Shown: piece after piece, positions 54,013-64,000 of the stretch | Layout: each line of letters begins with the position of its first letter | Numbering within the stretch: position 1 is the first letter of the stretch | Assembly (NCBI GenBank): GCA_016758965.1 | Contig: JAEPRB010000034.1 | Location: forward strand, 124,001-188,000 | Length of the DNA stretch: 64,000 nucleotides | Direction of reading: 5' to 3' | Source: Circinella minor | Lineage: Eukaryota > Mucoromycota > Mucoromycetes > Mucorales > Lichtheimiaceae | Notes under the pieces: generated by a model | The model's database searches: none | The model's input: the letters and a program-made list of their open reading frames with translations, nothing else | What the model was told of the DNA's origin: nothing | Position numbers and translations under genes: made by a program

Positions 54013-55642
54013 TTAGAACTTAAGTTCTTTGGGTTGTTCCCAAGTGAATTCTTCACGACCAAAATGACCGTAAGCAGCGGTCTTTTGGTAGATTGGCTTG
54101 AAGAGATCCAGCTCCTTGACAATCACACCAGGACGAAGGTCGTAGTTGTTCTTGATGATCTCAACCAATTCAGTATCAGGCTTGGAACCAGTACCATAAG
54201 TGTCAACAAAGATGGACAAAGGTTCAGCGACACCAATAGCATAAGAAAGTTGGACTAAAGCACGACGAGCGAGCTTAGCATTGACAAGGGACTTGGCGAT
54301 CCAACGAGCAGTGTAAGCAGCGGAACGATCGACCTTGGACCAATCCTTACCAGAGAAAGCACCACCACCGTGAGCACCCCAACCACCATAGGTGTCAACA
54401 ATGATCTTACGACCAGTCAAACCGGCATCACCTTGGGGACCACCAATGATGAACTTGCCAGAGGGTTGCAAATGGTAGACAGTATCCTTCAATAAGTTTT
54501 CGGGAATGACAGCCTTAATAACGTGTTCCATCAAAGCCTTACGGAGATCTTCAGTTTCAATGGTTTCAGCATGTTGAACAGAAATGACAACGGTATCGAC
54601 ACGGAGAGGAGTCAAAGCACCGTTAGCTTCCTTCTTGTATTCAATGGTGACTTGGGTCTTGGAGTCAGGACGCAACCAAGAGAGGGTACCGTCACGACGG
54701 AGATCAGCCATACGGCGATTGAGCTTGTGAGCAAGGACAACGGTCATGGGCATCATTTCGGGAGTTTCATCAGTGGCATAACTAATAATAAAAAGATAAT
54801 AAGTAAATAAGTCATTCATATTATTCTTTGTACACATATTATTATCACCTGTACACATTATATCACCACCCCCACCCTCACAAAAAAGAAAATTATTATA
54901 TCCAAATATTCCTAGTAAAATTTTTTTTTTCAATAACACATGCACATACTATAGACAGATGCTTACTGTGTACCTTTCAACTTTTTTTTTTTTAATTTTC
55001 TCACGCCTCCACAAATTTATCGTTCCCTTCATAAAAACCCATTTCTCTCTATCCTCCCCTTTAAAAAAGCACAGACAATAAAAAAAATTTTTAAAGGATA
55101 ACTTACCCAAACATGATACCTTGATCACCAGCACCAATATCTTCAATGTTGAAGGACTTTTGAACCAAACCTTGGGAAATATCAGGGGATTGTTGTTCGA
55201 TAGCGACCAAGACGTTACAGGTCTTGTAATCGAAACCCTTGTCGGAATCATCATAACCGATTTGCTTAATGGCGTTACGGATAACCTTTTGGTAATCCAA
55301 GTTAGCCTTGGTGGTAATTTCACCAAAGACCATGATCATACCAGTCTTAGCAGCGGTTTCACAAGCAACCTTAGACAAAGGATCTTGTTCTAAACAAGCA
55401 TCCAAAATAGCATCGGAAACTTGATCACAGATCTTGTCTATAAAAAAAAAAAAAGAAGAAAAATTCAAAGTATAAGTTTCAAAACTGTCAGGAACCTTTC
55501 AAAAAAAAAATAGCATACAAATACTATTTGTTTATTCACATATATATATATATATATATGTTAATAGAAAGAATGGGTTATAAAACATACCAGGGTGACC
55601 TTCACCGACGGATTCAGAAGTGAAAAGAAAAGTGTCGCTCAT
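54013..55642 (-). CDS. SAM1: S-adenosylmethionine synthetase
   Basis: Makes S-adenosylmethionine from methionine and ATP, supplying the cell's methyl groups. Three exons (55642-55591, 55437-55107, 54781-54013) give 383 aa, the normal eukaryotic length. The N-terminal ATP/methionine site [19 protein letters not shown] is split by intron 1. [18 protein letters not shown] follows, split by intron 2, then the phosphate-binding [19 protein letters not shown] loop and the C-terminal [10 protein letters not shown]. The exons are GC-rich with C-ending codons, as in other highly expressed genes. Antisense frames over the gene reflect that bias. Confidence 0.99.
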
Positions 55643-55737
55643 GATGATGAAGTGGTATAGAGATTTAAGTTAAAGAAATAAAATAAAATAAAAAAAAGAG
55701 AGAAAGAAAAAAAAAAAAAAGAAAAAAAAAAATTGGG

Positions 55738-55754
55738 AATTGGGGACCCCAATT
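55738..55754. promoter_or_regulatory. Palindrome in the SAM synthetase promoter
   Basis: The sequence AATTGGGG-A-CCCCAATT is a perfect 8-bp inverted repeat around one base, about 100 nt upstream of the ATG and next to a TTATAA-type TATA element (about 55753-55758). Confidence 0.45.
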
Positions 55755-58700
55755 ATAAAGATCTTTTTTTTTTTTCCAAACAAAAATTTTTTGTGTTGCC
55801 CGTTTTTAAGATGATTAACCAATCAAATGACTTAACGAGCGTAATGGCGACATTACCAACCAACAGAGATTCCCCGTTTATTTCGTGATAAAAGGTCCAT
55901 CAAAGCAAAAATTTCCATGGCGTAAACTTGAGAACATTTTGCAAATTTTTATTTGATTATTTTCAATATGCAAGTTTTTTTTTTTTTTACTTTTTTTGTT
56001 TCGCTTTTTATTTATTCTTATTTCTGCATGCAAAAAAAAAAAAAAAAGACGAAACTGTTTATAACTTTTTTTTTCTCTATCTTTGATATCGGGGTATCAT
56101 AGCAACAATATAATCCATCCAACAACACAGTCCAACTTGTCATTTCTATGATCCTAGTAACCCCACTCATTTTATAAAAAATGTCACCAAAAAAAAAAAA
56201 AAAAGGGTTTCTCATTTTTTTTTTTTTTGATTGATGGATCGACTGAGTATATATAAAAATATATATTATATTTTCTTCCTGTCAATGTAATAAATTTATC
56301 AACAATTCACCAAAATCATTAACACTTTTAGGAATGTTATTATGTTTTATATTATAAAAAAAAAAAACTCGGTGTACCTGACAGAACATTATCTTGATGA
56401 GATGACAACCACAAAAACCTTAATATCTTTAGCATTCACAGACCGACATAACACTATTACCCACAATCTCCATGACAAAGTACGCGTAAGCATGTGATTT
56501 AACAATCGGATGTACTTTTTGTGTGATAGTTTATTTTTTTGGGATTTTCTATTTGATTGGATAGCAAAATACTTACTTCCGCGCACGTTCACGCCAAAAT
56601 CCTTTTTTCATTTATTTAAAACATAAATATATTATCCGTAAATCTCTCAATTACTAGAGCCATCTTATCTCTCTTTTTCAAACAGAGAAAAAAAAAAGAT
56701 ATATAATTCGATAATGACAACCCCATTTATTGAAACAAAAAAAAAAAAAAAAAAAAAAGACATGATTTAAATTTATGATATATTATATTATATTATTTTT
56801 ATTATTAAAAAAAAAAAATTAAAAACTAAACTAAAAAGTATGTATGTATTCTAAATAAAAAAACTGTATAAGAAAAAATATAAGCCTTTCAAATTTTTTC
56901 TTTTTTTTTTTGATACAAATAATCCATAACAGATAATAATAATAAAAAAAAAACGAAAAAAAGACCATCAGCAAATACGACATTCGACATTCTATAATGT
57001 GCTTGTACAGGCACGAGTCCGACCGCCCGTCGTATAGTTTCATCATTTGGTCCCCCATTTCTTCTTTTTTTCACCCTTTTCAAACACCAAAAAACGCGAA
57101 AATCAAAGCCACCACAATTAAAAAAAAAAAGAAAACTTACAGAAAAAAAAATATTTAAAAATATTTTGAAGTTTTTTTTTAATAATAATAATATAAACTA
57201 AAAAAAAAAATTATTCTATATATATAAAAAAAATAAAAACTGTTTGAAAAAAATCAAAGCAAAGGGAAAACAACGTTAGCAAAAAAAAAAACACAAAAAA
57301 AATGTATAATTGAATTATATTTTCCCTCTTCCAAAAAAAAAAATAGTAGTAGAATGTTATATTTTTTCTTTTTTTTTTGTTCCTCAGACAAGGCTGAAAC
57401 TTAAGAAATGTAACATGGTCAACATAAGGGTAATTCAGCAAATAGGTTACGGATACTAATATCATCATAACAAAAAAAAAGAATGGTATATATATAACAA
57501 AACCATCCTACTACAGTTTTTTTTTTTCACTTTTTCCCAAAAATTAAAAAAGAAAAAAAAATATTAAAAAAAAAAAACATACCATAATGAAAGAAAAAGA
57601 TGAGTTCTTTCAAAGTTGTGCGAATTGAAACCTTTTATGTAGTAGAGGAGAAAAAAAAATTTTTTTTTGATAACCCCGCATGTTGTCGGGGTAATGGCGG
57701 GATATATTTTGCGGGAAAAAGTATAATGCGTAACTTACATTTTTTTTTTGACAGGTTTTCTTGAATAATGATCGATTCGCAAAAAAGATGGGTTATATAA
57801 GTCATAGTTTATTTTTTTCTTTCATGGGTTTCATGGTACATATAGATAATAGGGTTCAGATTTTTACAGATATACAATAATATATTATTATTATTAGAAC
57901 CCACATTTGGCTGATAAATAATATCAGACTCTTACGTATTAGATAACCTATACGTAATTATACTTATAATGAATATTAATACCTGTTAAAGCTCGCATCA
58001 AAATAATTATATACAAAGAAAACAACACGTGTAATACAACTTATACATTTAATAAAAAAACTTTTTTTTTTCATTTTCAATTGTTTTATATATTAAGTGT
58101 ATACTTCTTACATATTTATATTCATACTACCTTTATATTCACTGTGCTAAAATCGATAAGTAATCAAAGAAAAAGCTACTGTATAAAATACCGAGCTTTT
58201 TTTTTTTAATTACATTTCTAACATTGATAGGTGTACCTACTGGTGCCGTTAATAGGAACGATAGACGCTATGTTATCTATAACAAAGACTAAACACGATT
58301 TCTTTACATTTTTCATTTATTGATTAAAATATCAATAGGCTTCTATACTCCAAGTAGATCTAGATCGTATGAAACTCATTTTTTTCTGATATTCGTTCTT
58401 CTATCAAGTATTTGACATTATACAATGTTTATTTAAATCAACAAGAGTGTTTCAATATTTAAGAAGTAGCAAAACTGTATTGACCATAAACTTATTAGGA
58501 TTCTACTATTAAACCTTTTTTTCTGTACCTACTGGTAATTCACTTTCTTGAAATTTACTGCTATTGTGATAGCTATCCAATGGACGACAACAAACCAACA
58601 AGGCACGAATGGCATCTTTAATAAAAAAAAAAAAGACTTACTAAAAAACAAACATAACTATCAGTATCGCTTGTTTATCACTACAGTTATGTAATGTTAT

Positions 58701-59068
58701 AACATCATTTACTGTATCTCGTCATCATCTACATTTAAAAATACGTTCCAAATTATTTGACTTTTTTTAGTTTTTTCTTTTCAACAGATTGATCATTATG
58801 CTATTGTATTTACCCTTAATATAATGGCTCTATAAAAGGCATTCATTCTTTAAAAGCAATTTCATATCAATTATATAGCTCACTAGCACTATAATACTTT
58901 TTTTTTTCCTTTCATTTTTAGTTGGTCAGTGACCCAACAAGTAATAATAATACGTAATAATACTTATGCGTCATTATTTTTACACATCATGCTGGTATAT
59001 TTTTGTAGATGTATGTATGTATTAGTAATAATAATGCTATACACTATTGATAGAATTTAATATAATTA
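55755..59068. other. 3.3-kb AT-rich spacer with two GC-richer islands
   Basis: Mostly homopolymer-rich DNA. One island (about 56960-57065) stays open in two minus-strand frames (containing NGGPNDETIRRAVGLVPVQA or MGDQMMKLYDGRSD), and another minus-strand frame near 56440-56530 reads HPIVKSHAYAYFVMEIVGNS. A GC-rich stretch with a hairpin, ACCCCG/CGGGGT, lies at 57673-57692 and could be a promoter for a leftward gene. I could not assemble a gene from these pieces. Confidence 0.4.
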
Positions 59069-60455
59069 CAGTCAACTTCCGCTTTTGCACCTCCCGCTTT
59101 TGCAAATCTCGCGGTTCTGTGCCATTTGTTTTTGGAGGTGTTAAAAATACCGTGATTAATCGTTAAACCGGTACTCAATATATGTGAGGATTTGTACCGG
59201 TTTAGCGAATTGAAACGTAGCTGGTACTAATATGTAAAATATACTGGAAGAGTAACTATAAGATAATTTATAAAATGTAGTTAGCTGCTTAATATAGCTT
59301 TGCTACTACGTACGTATGAGATAATCTTTTAGTGATAAAAATAATAATAGTGTATTCATCAAATAGTGATAATGAGCCAGAGATTGAATTAATAATGAAC
59401 TCACAACAAAGTGTGTGCTAATATAGACCATGGTTAGCAGTTGAATAAAAATGTGAGTAAAAATGATCAATTGTAAGTATCAACAACATAATTACTACAT
59501 ATTCAGTGGTTATGAACACGTACATAACAAAGTTAAAAAAAAAGTACGTACGTAGATGAGAAAGAAGAAAAAAAACATCCGTGTAAATTTGACAAAAAAG
59601 AGACACTGTTATCAACAAGATGTTGAGAAGCTTTCTCTTGACGACAAGGATGATTTGTGTATTTATAACTGCTATGGAAACAAATTAGCCAACTGAAACA
59701 AAGGGAAGAGCATAGATGACGTTAAAGGAATGCTGTATTACTGATTTTACCAATACGTATAAAGACCAATACGTATAAATTCGATTTATTTTATTTAACG
59801 TCTTAAATTGAGCACAGCGTCCTTGGTGGACATATTTGCTCGAGACAAGGTAGAGGGGGAGGTAGAGGGGAATGGAAACCCTATGCGAGTAAATAGGGAA
59901 AAAGGTAAGAGATTGAGAAGAGGCTGCCTATAATCATAAAGATAGAAAGCGTTCTGTTTTGTAAGGAATATGGGGTACTGTTAGAATAATGATTTGAGAA
60001 AATTATTACACTGAGCATATGTCGTTGCTAGAGCTGTGAGGGTGGGGTAGAGGAGAGAAGATAAAAAAAAAAAGACGAGAGAAAAAAAAGCAAAGGAATA
60101 CAACAGAATGGAGAAAAAAGAAAGGAAAAAGAAGAAAAAATAAAGAGAGGGGTGTAAATAAATTAAAGTAATGTTTGAAGGAAACGAATAGTATGTTATT
60201 CAGCAACTTGAGGAGCAGGGGGAGTAATCCACTTGATGAGAGCCGCACCTGGATTTGGGTATAAAGACCAATACTTTATAATATAAATAAAATATTACTA
60301 TTATAAACCCTGGTAAATATTTAGGAAAGCTCACCGGGTACCAGTCAAGCGAATCACCGGTATTTTACCAAGCATATAAAAAATATTTGAGAAATACTAC
60401 CGGTTTAGCGAAATACTGGTTTTTTAACGAGTACTGGTTTAACGAATAATCACTG
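59069..60455. mobile_element. Rearranged pogo/mariner-like transposon relic (copy B)
   Basis: The left end starts CAGTCAACTTCCGC directly after TA. The right end is the reverse complement of CAGTGATTATTCG. The interior shares blocks with copy A (46589-46974): 59494-59604 matches A's left part in inverted orientation, while 59653-59756 and 60300-60455 match directly. A 502-bp insertion (59757-60258) splits the direct part. No transposase frame remains. Confidence 0.5.
59757..60274 (-). pseudogene. 5'-truncated retrocopy-like gene end flanked by 16-bp direct repeats
   Basis: GTATAAAGACCAATAC occurs at 59757-59772 and again at 60259-60274. Between them, on the minus strand, an open frame reads PNPGAALIKWITPPAPQVAE and stops (TAA at 60198-60196). 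A pyrimidine-rich 3'-UTR-like stretch and an AATAAAATAAA near the end follow. The bases flanking the insert are contiguous in copy A, so the empty site is visible. The GC-rich C-ending codons resemble a highly expressed host gene. The parent gene was not identified. An alternative is a last exon after an AG at the GGTGCGG position. Confidence 0.4.
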
Positions 60456-61927
60456 TGTAATCTTCTTTTGTTCTTCATAATGCTATATAAATAATTATGT
60501 GTATATTATTGGGTTTTTACCATGTAGGTAATAGCAAATGTAACGTAGTAGTAAAATGAACCTCTTGGAATAAAATACGGCACCACTATTTTTTTTTTAT
60601 ATGTACAGCGACTATAAATTGTATCTATATATTTATAAATATGTATGTGTGTTTGCTTATGTGAAGCAACAAAAAATGCAGGTTATTATTCTTTTAATAA
60701 AACATTGGTTTTCTTTCTTTTGATTCTGTTTCCCACATCTACAAAGCTAGTGTATTGAGCTTATCAGAGACTACGTGTAGCACGGATGTTGTCATATAAA
60801 TTATTGAGTAACAAATATAGTATTAAAAGATCATCATACGCACGGACCTTCTTCACAGGTATTATGATGGAATAAAAAAAAAAACTTCAAGTACAAAAAT
60901 CTAAATCTTATGGTAACCTATTAAAACATTGTTTTAAAAAAAACCTGGTCTACATTCCTGTTACCATAACAATAAGAATTCCCACTACTCTTCGGTTAAA
61001 TAGATCCCTCAAAAACAAGCAATTAGACAATTACCCCATGTTTAATGCTTTGACTTTAATTTAATAAAAATATAAATGTATGGCGTTTTTCTTCTAAAAT
61101 CATGACTTTGATTACTTTTATTCATGATTTATACACTAAAATCCATAGAAAATAATCGCATCTGTGAATTTGGGAGCGTACCTGTGAAGCCAGTTCTTTG
61201 GGATTATCTCATTGGGTAATAGACTTTTCAGACCCAACTTTTTATTTTTTAATAGCATTATGCAAAACGACGACGTCCTATTGTACTATTTCTTTTTCTT
61301 TTACTTTTTATTTCTTTTGACAATTCGTTTGACCGCCTCTTCATGTTTTATGCTTCATGTCCCCTTTTCATTATTTTTTTTTTTTACTTTAATTATTTTA
61401 TGCTAATCAGACTTTTTTTTTTTTTTTTCCCTAGAAATGAAGAACGCGCAAATTATTTTTATGGCGTTTAAATCTATGGTAACAAAATAAAGTTTTACTT
61501 TTTTTCCTTGACAATGCTTTTGTCTTATTTGTTCCTAACTCCATTTTATTTTTATTTGACTTATATTTTTATTTTAATCGCATCAGTTTTTATAAAAAAA
61601 TATTCTTTACTCTACTATAGTGACAAGGTACCTTTTTTTATTTTTTTTATTTTTTGGCAAAGTCATTTGTTTTGAGATTGTTAGTTTTCCTAACTCCATT
61701 GTCTGGCAAAATATATATGAAAAATCCTGTGGTTGAGAGTTATTGGATCACGGTACGTCAAAAAAGTACACTGGCATCAAACGGGACATATGTGTGCGTG
61801 AATGAGGACGAATGAAAGAGAGGGAGAGAAAGTGCTGTATGAATCAAACTAATTACTAATTACTGTTCTTTATATATATATAGCTTAAGCAGAACGACGG
61901 GGAGGTTGCGTTGGGTGTGGTGCACAA
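60456..61927. other. AT-rich spacer before the tandem arrays
   Basis: Unique AT-rich DNA. A short minus-strand frame near 61140-61250 (containing NEIIPKNWLHRYAPKF) is protein-like but isolated. Nothing else is seen. Confidence 0.5.
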
Positions 61928-62250
61928 GGTACGTGGTGTTATTGAAAAGCCTATATTTATTGTTTCACGCCTTTGGGTCAGAGTTGGATTGTAGGTCCAT
62001 CAAGTGGATACTTTACCACTCCTTGGGTAAAGTATTTAAAGGTACGTGATGTTTCTTTTAAAAAAAAAACATATTTATATTGTGGTACTACACGTGTCTT
62101 TGGGTCAGAGTTGGATTATAAGTCTATCAAGTGGATACTTTACCACTCCCCGGTAACGTTTTTAAAGGTAAGTGGTATTATTGAAAGAATAATTTTATTG
62201 TTTCACGCCTTTGGGTCAGAGTTGGATTGTAGGGCCGTCGGGAGGATGCT
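61928..62250. repeat. ~120-bp tandem repeat, three units
   Basis: Units start at 61928, 62041 and 62167, each with GGTACGTG or GGTAAGTG, and share TTTGGGTCAGAGTTGGATT and TCAAGTGGATACTTTACCAC. The third unit diverges after the GGATT block. In one frame each unit encodes a version of FGSELDxxSIKWILYHS, and a 141-codon plus-strand frame (61973-62398) crosses the array. Confidence 0.8.
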
Positions 62251-62320
62251 TGGCTGCCTGTCTGGTATAAAAGTTCTGGCAAGCTCGACTGGGACGATTT
62301 CCCAGAGGACTTTTGGATTT

Positions 62321-62830
62321 TTTTGGCCTTGTGATTTACCGAGTACACTTGGATGCCCACTTGAGTGCGTTATAGGTAGCGAGGTAACAAAGTGCTAGCG
62401 ATATTGCTTTTGTGCCCACTGTTAGTTACTTTAGGAACGGATAAACCTTGCTTGGCGTGGCAAAACTGAGCGTTCCGAACCACGGCCACTACTTTTTCAG
62501 TCTTGTGATTTACCGAGTACTAATGATGGCCGTTTAGTGCGCCTAGGTAGCGAGACAACAACAAGTGCTATCGAAATTGCTTCCGTGCCCACTGATAGTA
62601 CTTAGGGAACGAATCAAATTTGCCCGAGGGCATAACTGAGTATTCCCGACCCGGTCACTACTTTTTAGCCTTGTGAAGACCAAGTACTAATGCATGGCCA
62701 CTTAGTGCGTTACAGGTAGCAAGGCGACAAGAAGTGCTATCGAAATTGCTTCCGTGCCCACTGATAGTACTTCAAGAAACAATCGGTCTTGCCCTCGGGC
62801 GAAACTGGGAGTTTCTACCAAGGCCAGTGA
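62321..62830. repeat. ~170-bp GC-richer tandem repeat, three units
   Basis: Units are 62321-62492, 62493-62661 and 62662-62830, with a partial unit end just before. Shared blocks are CCTTGTGA near the start, GTGCG(T/C) with AGGTAGCGAG, GTGCTATCGAAATTGCTTCC, GTGCCCACTGATAGTACTT, and a variable segment holding GCCCGAGGGC or GCCCTCGGGC palindromes. GC content is far above the surroundings. No obvious coding function. Confidence 0.85.
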
Positions 62831-64000
62831 TTTTTCGAGAGAGATCGAGGGTCACTTTTTTGTGTCATCTCTTTGTGATCTCTCTTGAAAATGTAACTTT
62901 TTTTTTGGAGTTATGGCCAAGATATACCTTCTTTATAAACAAACTCTTTACTCTCCTACAAAAAAAAATTCTTTATTTTACATCCTCTTATACTTGTAAT
63001 ATTCCATTTGTCACATAATACACTATGTTCAATAAAATATATAAATACAACCTTTAAACCAAAAAGTATATTAAATTATTTTCCATGATATATAAAATTT
63101 ATAAAAGGATCTTTAACAAATACAATGATTATGAGGATCATTCTAACTTGTCTTTTTCTTTTCATATGATACTATGTTTTTTTCTTACGTAACAACAATA
63201 TATTTATATCAATAAGAATAATAACAATACTGGTACCACAAGTACTCTCTAAAAGTTCAATATTAATTTTGTGGTGGCAGAAAATTAAAAGGAAGAAAAC
63301 CAATGTTTATTGAAAGAATTGCAACCTACATCTCTTATTGTTGCTTCACATAAACAAACACACATTTTATAAATACGTACTGTATATGAATTTATGAGCC
63401 GCTAAATTGTATTTTATTTTAAAAGGTTCATCTTTCTTACTACCACAGAGTAGGTGCATTACGACTAATTTCTTCTGTTATATCATTATTCTTATCTTTA
63501 AAAACTTTCAAAAAAGGATTTTGATGTTGATAATTGACACACTCTTAAAATTTTTAAGCTTGGCGCAGAATATATACTATCATTTAATCCCATCCATTGT
63601 GGAAAAATAAGGTGCGCCAAGTTGAGAAATAAAGATACGCCAAGGTTAAAAAATAAGGGGTATACGTACGAAATCATTGAGGGGTGCAAAAATGACAATG
63701 AATGGCGAAAATTAGACATACTCGGTTAGGTACTTGACTTTATTAATTTAAAAAGGCTGAATAGATTGGCGAATAAAGTCGTCCCAAGTCGACCTTTCTA
63801 CTAGTTTAATAACTCATTTTTTTTTATTACTCGGTTCAAAGTAAAAAAAAAAAAACAGATTACGTAATTATTCAATTTTGATGGTGAATGGAAATCTGAT
63901 AAAAGTTAATCAACTGATAAGTTGAATAGAACTGGCTTGTTCGTTCCTAACCTCTGGTTTATTATAGTGTAACGTATAATACGTAAAAACATTTTCATAC
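62831..64000. other. Right-edge sequence with TTGGCG-type motifs
   Basis: AT-rich DNA. From 63555 to 63780 the motif TTGGCG/CGCCAA recurs (CTTGGCGC, GCGCCAAG, ACGCCAAGG, AATGGCGAA, TTGGCGAAT), resembling the subterminal repeats of the 44.3-47.8 kb element, so an element end may start here and run off the window. No gene recognised. Confidence 0.4.

Noticed and set aside
61140..61250. Minus-strand frame with NEIIPKNWLHRYAPKF
   Set aside because: Only about 37 codons, no start or splice context, and no neighbouring exon could be joined to it or to the 60.2-kb gene end.

Overview
The window is nuclear DNA from a filamentous fungus, most likely an early-diverging one (Mucoromycota). The evidence is the very AT-rich intergenic DNA, many short introns with GTAAGT/GTAAAT donors and ATAG/TTAG acceptors, a fungal lysine-pathway gene (LYS1), an ECL1-type zinc protein, and a class C (GABA-B-like) receptor of the kind found in basal fungi. 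The phylum call is an inference; no marker gene was searched.

Layout. 1-2.7 kb (+): 3' part of an unrecognised, multi-exon helical protein. 2.7-8.8 kb: AT-rich spacer. 8.8-10.6 kb (-): HAT1. 10.6-16.7 kb: spacer with several short coding-like islands, probably decayed genes. 16.7-18.0 kb (-): GAPDH. 20.5-24.8 kb (-): 13-exon class C GPCR with a C-terminal PH-like domain. 26.7-30.2 kb (-): ankyrin + DIL protein. 32.7-33.1 kb (-): secreted six-cysteine defensin-like peptide. 33.7-34.2 kb (-): ribosomal P1. 36.3-36.8 kb (-): ECL1-family protein. 37.1-39.0 kb (-): RBBP4/Msi1/Hat2 WD40 protein. 39.4-41.1 kb (-): LYS1. 44.3-47.8 kb: mobile element with roughly 500-bp inverted repeats around a decayed PD-(D/E)XK-like gene. 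49.8-52.4 kb (+): RhoGEF. 54.0-55.6 kb (-): S-adenosylmethionine synthetase. 59.1-60.5 kb: rearranged transposon relic carrying what looks like a retrocopied gene end. 61.9-62.8 kb: two different tandem repeat arrays of unusually high GC.

How the genes relate. There is no operon logic. Most genes lie on the minus strand and are transcribed separately. Two links stand out: HAT1 and a Hat2/RBBP4-type WD40 protein, the two subunits of the type B histone acetyltransferase, lie within 30 kb of each other; and membrane/cytoskeletal signalling genes (GPCR-PH, ankyrin-DIL, RhoGEF) share the window. GAPDH, P1 and SAM synthetase have the C-ending codon use of highly expressed genes, unlike the AT-ending codons of their neighbours.

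The most novel material is the long-TIR element with a nuclease-like gene, the defensin-like peptide, the receptor-PH fusion, and the tandem arrays near the right edge. All coordinates of exons come from reading frames and splice signals by eye, and each reported gene model was checked for frame continuity across its introns.
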